From contig NZ_AKJY01000012.1 in NCBI RefSeq assembly GCF_000282115.1, positions 1 through 64,000 on the forward strand: a DNA stretch of 64,000 nucleotides, in the 5' to 3' direction. The stretch's first letter is position 1. Each line of letters opens with the position of its first letter. Positions 52,715 to 62,652 of the stretch are shown one piece after another. A model generated the notes under the pieces. That model was given only the letters and a program-made list of their open reading frames with translations, was not told the DNA's origin and ran no database searches. Made by a program: the position numbers and the translations under genes. The DNA is from Chryseobacterium populi. GTDB taxonomy: Bacteria > Bacteroidota > Bacteroidia > Flavobacteriales > Weeksellaceae.

Positions 52715-53515
52715 ATGCAGAACGCCAATGCTAAATGTGGACTGATTGAAGAAAATAAAGGCTTTTATACAGATAAAATATCAAATGAGGCTTTTGTCTG
52801 GTATGAGAAAAACTGGAAGCATGATGAGTATGATCATTTGCATGAGCGTGCCCAGCTGACATATGTGGAAGAAGGCTATCAGTATTTTCATATCGATCAG
52901 AAAATTTACCTGGTTCCGAAAAATCATGTCATCTGGATTCCCTCGGATGTAAAACACCGGACAACCTCTGAAGCGAAAACAGTGAATCTGATGCTGATTT
53001 TATTCAAATTGGTTTTTAAAAAAGATTTTTTCCAGAGTGTTCATGTTTTTCCGGCGCCTCCGGTTTTAAAAGAAATGCTTTTATATGCCTCAAAATGGAA
53101 TAAAGTACACAGAGAGGATGAAGAGCAGACGGCTTTTATGAAAGCTTTACTTATCAGTCTTCCCAATTTCTGTGATGAAAGCTGCTTCCTGGAAATCCCT
53201 GTTCCGGCTGATCAGCGTTTGGTTCCCGTTTGCCATTATATCAACAGCCATTATCAGTATAATTTAAAGGTTGATGATCTGGCAGATATGGCTAAAATGT
53301 CTGTGCGGAGCCTGCAGCGGATCTTTAAGCAGGAAACTGGTATTACTTTGCAGAAATATCACCAGCTTATCAGGATTTTAAAAAGTATAGAGCTTATCGA
53401 CGCACAACAATATACTTTGAGTGAAATAGCTTTCAGGATAGGGTATAAAAGCCTGTCTGCATTCACCAATTCTTATGTGTCGGTTATGAAAACAGGACCT
53501 AAAACGAAGAAATAG
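52715..53515 (+). CDS. AraC family regulator with cupin sensor
   Basis: 266-aa regulator. The N-terminal cupin-like domain (HEDYDHLHERAQLTYVEEG-type segment, VIWIPSDVKHRT) is followed by an AraC HTH (LKVDDLADMAKMSVRSLQRI, FKQETGITLQKYHQLIRIL, LSEIAFRIGYKSLSAFTNSY). Start ATG 52715 is set by the promoter; the longer TTG frame begins upstream of it. It is divergent from the flavodoxin-RidA gene, the probable target. Confidence 0.85.
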   Translation: MQNANAKCGLIEENKGFYTDKISNEAFVWYEKNWKHDEYDHLHERAQLTYVEEGYQYFHIDQKIYLVPKNHVIWIPSDVKHRTTSEAKTVNLMLILFKLVFKKDFFQSVHVFPAPPVLKEMLLYASKWNKVHREDEEQTAFMKALLISLPNFCDESCFLEIPVPADQRLVPVCHYINSHYQYNLKVDDLADMAKMSVRSLQRIFKQETGITLQKYHQLIRILKSIELIDAQQYTLSEIAFRIGYKSLSAFTNSYVSVMKTGPKTKK

Positions 53516-53520
53516 GATTT

Positions 53521-53820
53521 CTAGTCTCCATAGGCAACAAGGCTGCATTCAGCCTGGATGGCAGCGTTTAATAACTGCATCAGTTTTTTTACATCCGTAT
53601 CAGATTCCAGGTTCTTATCTGTAATAGCGTTACAGATTTGCTGTATTGTTTTCCGGTCCCATCTGAAATCTGAATAATAATCAAAATTCCGAGGTACGAT
53701 TTCTTTGGATTGCAGCTGGCTAAATGTTCTGTCATCAAGATCTCCTGCGAATTTCAAATCCAGCTTATCAGGATAATCAGATGTTGGCAGATGATCCTTG
53801 ATTGTATAAAAATCTAGCAT
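53521..53820 (-). CDS. Hypothetical protein, 99 aa
   Basis: Small soluble acidic protein without known motif, signal or membrane segment (MLDFYTIKDHLPTSDYPDKL opening). Convergent with the AraC gene (5 bases apart). It is followed upstream by about 260 AT-rich bases holding nothing recognisable. A family such as a DUF7674-like group is possible but unproven. Confidence 0.5.
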   Translation of the reverse strand: MLDFYTIKDHLPTSDYPDKLDLKFAGDLDDRTFSQLQSKEIVPRNFDYYSDFRWDRKTIQQICNAITDKNLESDTDVKKLMQLLNAAIQAECSLVAYGD

Positions 53821-54078
53821 AGTTGCAATGTTGTTATGGAAATTTGTTTAATTCTTACTTAATTTTTAGAAATTCTAAAGATTAAAATTAAGGAAAGATT
53901 AAAAAAGAAATATCACTTTATTTAATATTTTCCAACATGGCTTTGGTGATATTTTTTATTTGCATAATGATGTTGTTTGTTATACAAAGATGTAATTAAT
54001 AATAATTACTATGTTATGCAATATAGTTATTTGTAATAAAGAATTCTGAAATGGTTTCAATAGATAAAAGGTGAGATC

Positions 54079-54498
54079 TTATTGCTTGTTTTCTCTTAAC
54101 TGTATATCAAGAGTATTGAAGAAGGATTCAAACTTTAGTAAGTCTTTTTTATTAATCTGGGATTTTGCAATAATCAGTATTTTATCAGAAGACCTGAAAA
54201 TATAATCATCTGAAATGCGGCTTACTTCTGTCAGGTCACTAATTCTGACCTCTTTTTTAGGAATTGAATTGACTTTGATCCTGTCTTTTGAAATTTCCAT
54301 GTATTTGCTGAAATATTCATAGGCGAAATACAAAATGTAAAAAATTCCAACGGCTATTGTAATGGAAGGGCCCCATTGTGATGTATTACCATTCTCTAAA
54401 AAATAACTTGCTCCTATGATGATCCAGAGAATTCCTAAAATTAGATTAACAAAAGGTCTTTTATCAGGATATGCAATTTTCATTTCTGCGATTTTCAA
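54079..54498 (-). CDS. Small membrane protein with PH-like C-terminus
   Basis: 139-aa protein with two close membrane helices (residues about 20-36 and 45-62, LILGILWIIIGASYFLENG and ITIAVGIFYILYFAYEYF) and a C-terminal soluble beta-rich region (KDRIKVNSIPKKEVRISDLT) reminiscent of bacterial PH-like domains. No operon partner. Function unknown. Confidence 0.6.
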   Translation of the reverse strand: MKIAEMKIAYPDKRPFVNLILGILWIIIGASYFLENGNTSQWGPSITIAVGIFYILYFAYEYFSKYMEISKDRIKVNSIPKKEVRISDLTEVSRISDDYIFRSSDKILIIAKSQINKKDLLKFESFFNTLDIQLRENKQ

Positions 54499-54633
54499 TA
54501 AAATTATAAAATTAATTTCTACAAAATGTGGATAGATAAGAATTTTATTTTGCCATCTTTTTCCTGATCTGGTTTTTCAGATCTTTAATGAAAGTTTTTG
54601 CAGCTTCTTTACGGTAAGCTTGTATTGAAAAAT

Positions 54634-54664
54634 AAAAAGCTCTTGAATCTTTCAAAAGCTTTTT
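54634..54664 (-). terminator. Terminator of the M3 peptidase gene
   Basis: AAAAAGCT-C-TTGAA / TTCAA-A-AGCTTTTT stem with one mismatch, loop TCT; on the minus strand a T-rich tract follows. Confidence 0.7.
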
Positions 54665-54672
54665 ATTGTATT

Positions 54673-56691
54673 TTATCCAAATGCCCTCTTCAGCAGGCTT
54701 TCCACTCTCGGTTCACTGCCTCTGAAGCTTTTATACAGCTCCATTGGATCTTTGGTTCCGCCCGAAGAAAGAAGGACTTTATATTTTGCAGCGATTTCAG
54801 GATTGAAAATTCCGTTTTCCTTAAAATACCGGAAAGCATCGGCATCCAATACTTCCGCCCATTTATAGGAATAATACCCGGCAGAATACCCACCCTGGAA
54901 AATATGGGAGAAACTAGGGCTCATTGCTGTTTCCGGATTGGAAGGATAGAGCTGGGTTGCTTTTGTATATTGATCTTCAAACTCTTTTACACTTTCATTT
55001 TCCAACTCATCCACTTTGGTGTGGTACATCATATCCAGGATTCCGAAACCTAATTGCCTCATCGTCTGGTAACCTTCCATAAAGTTCTTAGATTGTTCGA
55101 TCTTTTCGATCTTTTCATCGGGAAGCACTTCTCCGGTTTTATAATGCTTGGCAAAAGTTTTTAAGAATTCCGGCTCATAGCAGAAGTTTTCCAGAAACTG
55201 GGAAGGTAATTCCACGAAATCCCATTTTACAGAAGTTCCTGAAAGACCGGGATATTGGGTGTTTGCCAACATTCCGTGAAGGGCATGGCCAAATTCATGG
55301 AATAATGTGGTCACCTCCTGGAAAGTCAGTAAGCTTGGAGTATCTTTTGCAGGCTTTGTAAAATTACAGACAATAGAAATATGCGGCCGGGAATTTTCAC
55401 CATCTTTTTGGTACTGATTTTTATAGCTGGTCATCCAGGCTCCGGCTCTTTTTCCTTTTCTCGGAAAATAATCTGCGTATAGAACGGACTTGAATTCCCC
55501 GTTTTCTCTTACTTCATACGTTTTTACATCTTCGTGGTATTTCGGGATGTCGTTTCTTTCTTCAAAAGTCAGTCCGAAAAGCTTCTGAGCCAATCCGAAA
55601 ACTGCATCCTGAACCTGATTTAAAGGGAAGTAAGGTTTTAACTCCTCATCATTAAAGTCAAATTTCTGTTTACGGAGCTTTTCTGCATAAAAAGGATGGT
55701 CATAAGCCTGCATCTCTTCAATACCGTCAGCCTTTGCAAGGGATTTTAATTCTTCGATTTCAGTATGGGCATAAGGTTTTGCTTTTGTCAGGAGTTCATT
55801 TAAAAAATCCAGAACTTTGGCTGGAGATTTGGCCATCCTTTCTTCTAAAACAAAATCTGCATAATCATGATATCCTAATAATCGGGCTTTCTGTTGTTTT
55901 AAATTGAGCAATTCCTTGATCAGATTCTGGTTATCAAATTCTCCGCCGTCAAAAGATTTTTTGCCGTTGGCAAGAGCCAGCTCTTTTCTCAATTCACGGT
56001 TTTCAGCATAAGTCATAAAAGGAACATAGCTTGGATATTGTAAAGTAACTACCCAGCCTTCGAGATTTCTTTCTTTGGCTTCTTCAGCAAATTGATCGAT
56101 GATGGCATCAGGAATTCCTGCGAGATCATTTTTATCTGTGATATGTTTGAAATAAGCATTGGTGGATGCCAGAACATTCTGTCCGAATTGCAGTGATTTT
56201 AAAGACAAATCCATATTGATTTTCTTTAATTTTTCTTTGTCCTCTTCATTAAGAAGGGCACCACTTCTTACAAAACCTTTGTAGGTCTCTTCCAAAAGCA
56301 TTTGCTGCTCCTCATTGAGATGATACTTTTGTTTTTCGTCATAAACCTTTTTGATTTTGTTGAACAAAGCTTCATTCTGAGAGATTTTTGAAGAATATTC
56401 CGTTAAGATCGGGGAAACCTCCTGGGCAATCTGTTGAAGCTCATCACTGGTTTCTGCGGAATTTATGTTGAAAAATATGTTGGAAAGTACATCAAGTTTT
56501 TCTCCCGAATAAGCCAGCGCTTCAATCACGTTCCCAAAAGCAGGGTCTTCAGTATTGGAAACAATGGCGTTAATTTCATCCTCAGATTGCTGAATCAGCT
56601 CTTTAAAAGCCGGAAGATAATCTTCATTTTTAATTTGGTCGAATGGTGGGGTATGGTAAGGAGTATTAAAAATTTCTGTTAAAATATTCAT
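54673..56691 (-). CDS. M3 family metallopeptidase (oligopeptidase A/Dcp-like)
   Basis: 672-aa cytoplasmic zinc peptidase of the thimet oligopeptidase family. The zinc motif is FHEFGHALHGMLA (H-E-x-x-H) near residue 460, with SWDFVELPSQFLENFC-like downstream Glu, and YSAGYYSYKWAEVLDADAF near the C-terminus. It degrades short peptides. No signal peptide, in contrast to periplasmic relatives. Full length. Confidence 0.9.
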   Translation of the reverse strand: MNILTEIFNTPYHTPPFDQIKNEDYLPAFKELIQQSEDEINAIVSNTEDPAFGNVIEALAYSGEKLDVLSNIFFNINSAETSDELQQIAQEVSPILTEYSSKISQNEALFNKIKKVYDEKQKYHLNEEQQMLLEETYKGFVRSGALLNEEDKEKLKKINMDLSLKSLQFGQNVLASTNAYFKHITDKNDLAGIPDAIIDQFAEEAKERNLEGWVVTLQYPSYVPFMTYAENRELRKELALANGKKSFDGGEFDNQNLIKELLNLKQQKARLLGYHDYADFVLEERMAKSPAKVLDFLNELLTKAKPYAHTEIEELKSLAKADGIEEMQAYDHPFYAEKLRKQKFDFNDEELKPYFPLNQVQDAVFGLAQKLFGLTFEERNDIPKYHEDVKTYEVRENGEFKSVLYADYFPRKGKRAGAWMTSYKNQYQKDGENSRPHISIVCNFTKPAKDTPSLLTFQEVTTLFHEFGHALHGMLANTQYPGLSGTSVKWDFVELPSQFLENFCYEPEFLKTFAKHYKTGEVLPDEKIEKIEQSKNFMEGYQTMRQLGFGILDMMYHTKVDELENESVKEFEDQYTKATQLYPSNPETAMSPSFSHIFQGGYSAGYYSYKWAEVLDADAFRYFKENGIFNPEIAAKYKVLLSSGGTKDPMELYKSFRGSEPRVESLLKRAFG

Positions 56692-56876
56692 CTTTTAATT
56701 TTTAATTAATGTAAATTTAAATATTTGAATGGATTATGGTATCTGAAAGCCTCAAAAATGATGCCTAGATGAGGATTTGTGACAAAATTGTTATAATCTT
56801 TTATAATCTTGTCATATGGAAAGTGATGATGTTGGCGGAATAATTAATTTTGACTTAATATTAAAATATAAAAACT

Positions 56877-57407
56877 ATGAAAACAATTTTGAAAATTTTA
56901 GGAATACTCATCGTACTGGCTATTTTGTATGCTGTTTTTGCCATGTTGATATTCAGCAAAGACTATCACTTTGAAAAATCAGTTGTGATTAATACTCCAA
57001 AAGAGAAAGTATGGCAGTATGTAGGATCTACAAAAGCCATGAATGTGTGGAATCCGTTTGCAAAGGCTGATAAAAATATTATGATTACGTATTCGGGAAC
57101 GAGCGGTGAAGTGGGAGATTCTTATCATTGGAAAGGAAATGATGAGGTAGGAGAAGGTGAGCAAAGTGTAACGGCTGTAACCCCTAATGAAAAGCTGACC
57201 AGCAAGCTTCATTTTATCAAGCCTTTTGAAGGTGATGCAACAACAAATTTCATCCTGACCCCGGAAGGAAACGGTACAAAAGTAACCTGGACAATAGATA
57301 ACGAGCTGACAACAATGATGAAGATAATGAAACCGATGATGGACCGCCAGATGGACAAAATGTTTGGCCAGGGACTCGGAGATCTGAAAACTTTAGCTGA
57401 AAAATAA
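56877..57407 (+). CDS. SRPBCC family protein with membrane anchor
   Basis: 176-aa protein with one N-terminal helix (ILKILGILIVLAILYAVFAM) and a polyketide-cyclase-like SRPBCC domain (KSVVINTPKEKVWQYVGSTK, NVWNPFAKAD, TWTIDNELTTMMKIMKPMM). The fold binds hydrophobic ligands; the anchor places it at the membrane. Free-standing gene with a terminator. Confidence 0.82.
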   Translation: MKTILKILGILIVLAILYAVFAMLIFSKDYHFEKSVVINTPKEKVWQYVGSTKAMNVWNPFAKADKNIMITYSGTSGEVGDSYHWKGNDEVGEGEQSVTAVTPNEKLTSKLHFIKPFEGDATTNFILTPEGNGTKVTWTIDNELTTMMKIMKPMMDRQMDKMFGQGLGDLKTLAEK

Positions 57408-57411
57408 AATG

Positions 57412-57440
57412 AAAGCCCTGCGAATTTGCAGGGCTTTATT
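57412..57440 (+). terminator. Terminator after the SRPBCC gene
   Basis: AAAGCCCTGC / GCAGGGCTTT stem with a GAATTT loop, then ATTATTT. Confidence 0.8.
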
Positions 57441-57478
57441 ATTTCAAAAAATATTATCTTTATGTAAAGATTAGATTT

Positions 57479-57928
57479 ATGGAGAAGATAGTATTTGAGA
57501 AAAATCACATAAGAGATTATGTGAAAACTGTAATTGATGAAAAGATCGAAAAATTAAAAAACTTTATAGAATTTACTTTAGAGGCGAGCCGTGATATCAA
57601 AAAAACTCCGAAATACGACAGCATGAGAACGGAAATGCAGGAGGAGATTTACCAGATGCAGAGACAGCTCGGTGCACTGAACGATCTAAAAAAAAATATG
57701 GCTAAAGTTTTAAATAACAGTACCGGAAGAGTTCAGTTAAGTTCTCTGGTCATTACCAACAAGGCCCGTTTCTATATCTCGGTTTCTTTAGGTGAGTTCT
57801 TTTTTGAAGGTGATCGTTTTTATGCTATTTCCCCTGAAAGCCCGATGGCTAAAAAAATGATGGGAATGGTACCTGGTGATTCATTTACTTTAAATAATAT
57901 TCACCAGGAGATTGTTGAGGTACTTTGA
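57479..57928 (+). CDS. GreA/GreB-type elongation factor-like protein
   Basis: 149-aa protein with an N-terminal coiled-coil segment (residues about 15-75, EEIYQMQRQLGALNDLKKNM) and a GreA/GreB C-terminal FKBP-like domain (GRVQLSSLVITNKARFYISV, SPESPMAKKMMGMVPGDSF). The coiled coil is short and lacks the acidic D-x-E-E tip I would want for RNA polymerase cleavage activity, so it may be an anti-factor. Cytoplasmic. Confidence 0.78.
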   Translation: MEKIVFEKNHIRDYVKTVIDEKIEKLKNFIEFTLEASRDIKKTPKYDSMRTEMQEEIYQMQRQLGALNDLKKNMAKVLNNSTGRVQLSSLVITNKARFYISVSLGEFFFEGDRFYAISPESPMAKKMMGMVPGDSFTLNNIHQEIVEVL

Positions 57929-57997
57929 TTTTATTTAATGTATCAGGATAAAAATATTCCAAATATTCTATAACGTTCATCTTTTAGCTTATTCTCC

Positions 57998-58636
57998 ATG
58001 ATATTTGAGAAATTACGAAGAAACAGATTTAACCAGTGGATTATTATTCACTTAAGGTACTTGATAGGGTTTGCCTTTTTCCCATCTGGCCTGGTAAAAT
58101 TATTGGGAAACAGATTTACCGTTCTTTCGAAAGATACTCCGATCGGGTATTTCTTTGAAGCCATGTATCAATCAGGATTTTACTGGAATTTTTTAGGGCT
58201 TTCCCAGGTTATTGCCGGAATTTTACTTATGACACAGCGTTACGCATTATTGGGCACACTGATGTTTTTAGCTATTTTAAGCAATATCTGGATCATTACC
58301 ATCAGCCTTTCTTTTACCGGAACCTGGGTGATCACCTCTTTAATGATGATTGCGGTGGTGATATTAATCATCTGGGATCATCATAAACTGCTTCCTCTCT
58401 TTACATACAACCGTTCTGTTACGGTGAAAATGTACCCCGATCCGGGACGTTCCTGGATGGTTGCGGGAATGATCTATACAGTTTGTTTTTTAGGGTTGTC
58501 ATTACCGGGGCCAATACAGAAAGGCCTACAGCAATGGATTTCAGTAGGGTTGGGCTTGTCAGTACTGTTTACATTTGTGCTCACCAATTATAAAGCTTAT
58601 AAAAATCGGGGGGTATTGTTAAAAAATCATATTTAA
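57998..58636 (+). CDS. DoxX-like membrane protein
   Basis: 212-aa integral membrane protein with about six helices; IIHLRYLIGFAFFPSGLVKL, FLGLSQVIAGILLMTQRYAL and LGTLMFLAILSNIWIITISL resemble the DoxX/SURF4 fold. Partners in redox or thiol pathways are typical of DoxX but none is adjacent. A nitroreductase gene follows on the same strand with its own promoter. Confidence 0.7.
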   Translation: MIFEKLRRNRFNQWIIIHLRYLIGFAFFPSGLVKLLGNRFTVLSKDTPIGYFFEAMYQSGFYWNFLGLSQVIAGILLMTQRYALLGTLMFLAILSNIWIITISLSFTGTWVITSLMMIAVVILIIWDHHKLLPLFTYNRSVTVKMYPDPGRSWMVAGMIYTVCFLGLSLPGPIQKGLQQWISVGLGLSVLFTFVLTNYKAYKNRGVLLKNHI

Positions 58637-58665
58637 TTAAGTGTCATGCATTCAATTACATATTG

Positions 58666-58673
58666 TAAATTTG
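58666..58673 (+). promoter_or_regulatory. -7 box for the nitroreductase
   Basis: TAAATTTG ends 4 bases before the ATG at 58678. Confidence 0.55.
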
Positions 58674-58677
58674 TCTC

Positions 58678-59190
58678 ATGAATAAAGCGGAAATTTTAAA
58701 AGAAATTATAGAACAAAGAAGAAGTATTTTCCCAAAAGATTATTCTGAAAATGAAATATCAGGGGAAGTTATCAATGAAATACTGCATTCAGCCTCATTA
58801 GCTCCCAATCATAAACGTACGAAACCATGGCGTTTTAAAATCTTCAAAGGAGATGAAAAATCCCGCCTGGCTTCAGAAATGCAGGCTATCTATAAAACTA
58901 CCCAACCCGAACAGCTTTTCCTGGAGAAAAAATACCAGGATATAGGTTTTAAAATTAATAAAGCGGATGCTGTTATTTCCATTATAGTCAATTTCAGCGG
59001 AATGGTGCCTGAATGGGAAGAAATAGCTGCCGTTTCCATGGCGGTTCAGAATATGTACCTTACCTGTACGGCCAATAATATCGGCTGCTATTGGAGTTCT
59101 CCCGGTATTGTAAATCATCTTAAAAAATCTTTAACCATTGAGGAAAATCAGAAATGTCTGGGACTTTTCTATATGGGAAGTATTGATTAA
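58678..59190 (+). CDS. Nitroreductase family protein
   Basis: 170-aa FMN protein of the short nitroreductase group (YdjA-like). EQRRSIFPKDYSENEISGEV, SLAPNHKRTKPWRFKIFKGD and AAVSMAVQNMYLTCTANNIG are the cofactor segments; the final GLFYMGSID is the usual end. It likely reduces nitroaromatics or quinones with NAD(P)H. Substrate unknown. Confidence 0.85.
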   Translation: MNKAEILKEIIEQRRSIFPKDYSENEISGEVINEILHSASLAPNHKRTKPWRFKIFKGDEKSRLASEMQAIYKTTQPEQLFLEKKYQDIGFKINKADAVISIIVNFSGMVPEWEEIAAVSMAVQNMYLTCTANNIGCYWSSPGIVNHLKKSLTIEENQKCLGLFYMGSID

Positions 59191-59396
59191 AATGATTTTG
59201 TCTGAAAAATATTATTTACAAATAATGTTCTTTTAGAGGTTAATCTTACGTGAAAATATCAAATGTTTTTTAATACATATTTCAGCAGGTTTAAATTAAA
59301 GAAAATTCTGTTTTCATAGAGCCCTGATTAGGGTTTGGGTTTTTTGATTTTGTCCAGATAAATATTATCTTGGCCATGAATTTAAAACCAAATGTT

Positions 59397-60260
59397 ATGA
59401 GAAAAAAAATATTATTAAAGGCTGTACTCTTGTGTACAGCAGGTATTTTCAGTGGTCTGAGTAGTCAGTGTCCAAGTACCACAAGTATTTATACCCTTAC
59501 TACTAATGGAAAAAAGTATGAAGTTGTGAAGTTGGGAGCATCTTGGCCGCAGGCAGCACAATGTGCTGTGCAGAGAGGCGGATATCTGGCAGAAATTAAT
59601 AGCATGGCTGAGCAAAATGCTGTTTTTACAATGCTTCAGAGCACAGCAGCGGGTATTAATCTAAATAATACCACGGCTCCGGACGGAGGAGGAGCTTCTT
59701 ATGTTTGGATCGGAGGATATACAAATTTTCCGAATCAATGGCTATGGGATGGCAATAATGATAATTCCGGGACTTTCTTTTGGTCTGACGGTCCACTGAC
59801 AAGCGGTGGAGTACCAATCTATACTAATTGGGGGTTTGGTCCTGGAGGAACAGAACCAGATAATTTTCAAGGAGTGCAGAATAATTTGGGGCTTGCATTA
59901 ACAGCATGGCCAATGGGACAGGCAGGGCAATGGAATGACTTGTATGGAGGAACTTTATTATACTATGTCATCGAATATGACTCTACATTAGGAACAGATG
60001 ATCTTAAATCAAAACCGGAAGCTGTTCGCCTGTATCCGAGTGTAGTGAACGAGTTCCTGCAAATTAAAGCAAATAAAAATATAACAGGCATTGCATTCAC
60101 AGATGTTACCGGAAGAAAACTGAAATCAGTTTCTATAAACAACAAATCTGATGAAAAAATAGATTGTACCTCATTGGTCAACGGGATTTATTTTGTTGAA
60201 ATTATATATCAGGATAACACTTCATCTAAGCATAAGATCATAAAGGCTGTTTCAAAGTAA
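59397..60260 (+). CDS. Secreted C-type lectin domain protein with T9SS sorting tail
   Basis: 287-aa exported protein. Signal peptide MRKKILLKAVLLCTAGIFSG starts at ATG 59397, placed after a near -7 box (TATCTTGG, 59365-59372). The C-type lectin domain spans about 25-195: ASWPQAAQCAVQRGGYLAEI, YVWIGG, the Ca2+/sugar motif EPDN and QWNDLYGG. The last 85 residues form a type A T9SS sorting domain (VRLYPSVVNEFLQIKANKNI to GIYFVEIIYQDNTSSKHKII), so it is delivered to the surface. Possible glycan or host adhesin. Confidence 0.85.
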   Translation: MRKKILLKAVLLCTAGIFSGLSSQCPSTTSIYTLTTNGKKYEVVKLGASWPQAAQCAVQRGGYLAEINSMAEQNAVFTMLQSTAAGINLNNTTAPDGGGASYVWIGGYTNFPNQWLWDGNNDNSGTFFWSDGPLTSGGVPIYTNWGFGPGGTEPDNFQGVQNNLGLALTAWPMGQAGQWNDLYGGTLLYYVIEYDSTLGTDDLKSKPEAVRLYPSVVNEFLQIKANKNITGIAFTDVTGRKLKSVSINNKSDEKIDCTSLVNGIYFVEIIYQDNTSSKHKIIKAVSK

Positions 60261-60275
60261 ACAGCCTTTTATATG
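60242..60275 (+). terminator. Terminator after the lectin gene
   Basis: AAAGGCTGTTT / AAACAGCCTTT stem with a CAAAGT loop, overlapping the stop codon. Confidence 0.75.
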
Positions 60276-60280
60276 AAAAT

Positions 60281-61895
60281 TTATTTCTTTTTAACCAGTT
60301 GATAAGTCGGGCGTACCGGATTGGTCGTATTGAAAATAATATCGTAAGTTCCGGCTTCCACGTTGATATTTCTGCCATATTGCACAAGCTGATTGCTGTC
60401 ATTAATACCGGGATCCACTGTCCATTCGTTATTGCCTCTGAATTTTATCTGGCCGGATTTTAATTGAACATTTTTAGCTTCAAGAACATCCATGTTCTTT
60501 TCATTCGGAATTAATTTGATATCCGGACCGTTCCAGCCATTTGCTGTTGCGTTTCCCGTAACGCCGATAAGAAAATTGTCACTGATCTTTTTCGCTTCCT
60601 TTACTACTTTATCTTTAATAACAATGTTTAAGATGGTGTTTTTACCATTGCTGTCGGACTTGAATTCAAAAAAAATTGTTTCACCATTTTGATTGTTAAT
60701 GTAAAATTTTGTACTGTTTTCCGTAAAAAGATTACCCTCACCCTCATTGGTTTCTTTAAAGCTTAGCGCATTATCATTAGCTAAAATATAAAAATAAGAG
60801 TTTTTTGACTGATATAAACCGGACAATGCTTTTTCATAGGTTGTTCCAATGGTGTTTTTTTTCGGAAGATCATACGTTTGATCAGCAAAAATAGCGATGA
60901 TCTTGTCAGCTATTTGAAAAACACTGTGGTCTCTAACATTACTCAAAACAATAATAGAAACATCGTCACCCGGAATCGTTAAAAAACGGCATACAAAACC
61001 TGGCCCGCCACCATCATGGCCAATGGTTGTTTTTCCTTTCAATTCCTGCTCTTGCCAACCATAGCCGTAATGGTAATTTTTGAAGGGAGTTTGTGCTTTT
61101 TCCAAAGTTTCTTTTTTAAGGATTTTATAAGCTTTGAGGCCCTGGTAGAATTTATATAAATCTTCAACCGTAGAATACATGTCACCTGCTGCATGAGGAT
61201 GGTTGTAATCGTAAACCACCGCTTCACGATAGTTGTGGGCAGACAAATATTCATAGCCGGTTGTTTTGTTTTTATCCTTTAAATCTTTAAAATCAAAACC
61301 CGTATTTTTCATTCCGAGCGGATCCAGAATATACTGTTGAATGGCTTTTTGGTATGGTATACCGCTTACCTTTGTGATAATATGCCTAAAAGATAATAAT
61401 TGGGATTGCTGTAGCCCCAGCTGGTTCCCGGAGAAAAGGCAAAAGGTTTTCCGTAAAGAGATTTCAGAAGCAGGGCTTCACTTTTTGTTTCCTCCGGATT
61501 GGTACCTTCAGGAATTCCGGAAGTATGGGTAAGTAAATTCTCTATGGTAATACTATCTCCCTTAGGAAAATCGGGATAATATTTGGAGAGTTTATCATTC
61601 AGAGACAATTTTCCTTCTTCGTTTAAAAGGAGAATTATGGTAGCAGTAAATGTTTTTGTTGTAGAATAGATGCGGTATCTGCTTTGGTTGGTGTTTTTTT
61701 TCTGGGTTTGAAAATCCTGAATACCAAAGCTTTTTTCGAAAATTATTTTTCCTTTTTCTGCCACCAGAACACTTCAGTTAAAATGATTCAGACCATGATA
61801 AGTATTGACTAATGTATTCATTTTTTCTTCTTTTGTCTGGCTTTGAACTTTTACAGCAGATAAAAGAATAAGGATAAAAAACAGTTTTTTAGCAT
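60281..61895 (-). pseudogene. Decayed beta-lactamase-family serine hydrolase
   Basis: Three lesions break one original gene. The start ATG (61893-61895) runs into the wrong frame because an A-run (T-run 61885-61890 on the + strand) seems one base short. A TGA at 61774-61776 stands where a Gly codon is expected (HFN-stop-SVLVAEKGK). At 61369-61374 an A-run (CAAAGG) is one base short, so LGILSQR ends, while +1 reads SQKVSGIPYQKAIQQ into the C-terminal part. The pieces keep S-x-x-K (YSTTK), Y-S-N and the GHDGG motif of PF00144. The C-terminal 150 residues form a beta domain. Confidence 0.8.
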
Positions 61896-62014
61896 TTTGT
61901 AATTTTGTGGGTCAAATATCCTGATTTTTCCAGTGATTTATTGTGGCGGAATAAAAATATTAAGATAAATTTTGCAGAAAGGGATTTATTATATGAGGGA
62001 TTAATTTTTTTTAT

Positions 62015-62022
62015 TATCTTTG
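62015..62022 (+). promoter_or_regulatory. -7 box for rpsP
   Basis: TATCTTTG, an exact TAnnTTTG, about 48 bases before the rpsP start. Confidence 0.6.
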
Positions 62023-62070
62023 CACTCTTAAATATTTAACTGGGACGAGTTCCCATAAAATTCAAACATT

Positions 62071-62640
62071 ATGTCAGTAAAAATCAGATTACAAAGACAC
62101 GGTAAAAAAGGGAAACCTTTCTTCCACATCGTGGTTGCAGATTCTAGAGCAAGAAGAGATGGTAGATTCATCGAAAAACTAGGAACTTACAACCCAATTA
62201 CTAACCCTGCAACTATCGATTTGAACGTTGATTCTGCTGTAAAGTGGTTAAACAACGGAGCTCAACCAACTGATACTGCTAGAGCGATTCTTTCTTACAA
62301 AGGTGCACTTTACAAAAAACACTTACAAGGTGGTGTTGCTAAAGGAGCTTTTGATGAGGCTGAAGCTGAAAAAAGATTCAATGCTTGGTTAGAAGCTAAA
62401 GATGCAAAAGTACAAGGAAAAGTAGAAGGCTTATCTAAGGCTCAGGCTGATGCTAAAAAAGCTGCTTTAGAAGCTGAAATCAAAGTAAACGAAGCTAGAG
62501 TAGCTGCTGCTGCACAAGCTGAAGCTGATGCTAAGGCTGCTGAAGAAGCTGCTAACGCACCTGCTGAAGAAGTTGTTGCTGAAGAAACTACAGAAGGAGA
62601 AGCTCCTGCTGCTGAGACTGAAGAAAACACTGAAGCTTAA
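62071..62640 (+). CDS. rpsP: 30S ribosomal protein S16
   Basis: 189-aa small-subunit protein. The first 85 residues are canonical S16 ([51 protein letters not shown]). About 100 extra residues form an Ala/Glu/Lys-rich tail, giving roughly twice the E. coli length; such tails occur in Bacteroidota S16. Strong codon bias. It is 12 bases before rimM, the standard S16-RimM operon. Confidence 0.93.
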   Translation: MSVKIRLQRHGKKGKPFFHIVVADSRARRDGRFIEKLGTYNPITNPATIDLNVDSAVKWLNNGAQPTDTARAILSYKGALYKKHLQGGVAKGAFDEAEAEKRFNAWLEAKDAKVQGKVEGLSKAQADAKKAALEAEIKVNEARVAAAAQAEADAKAAEEAANAPAEEVVAEETTEGEAPAAETEENTEA

Positions 62641-62652
62641 GAAAAATCCTGT

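Noticed and set aside
54545..54655. 36-aa minus-strand frame ending IKDLKNQIRKKMAK
   Set aside because: Its TTG start sits inside the M3 peptidase terminator hairpin, and there is no other promoter; the lysine-rich tail could be chance.
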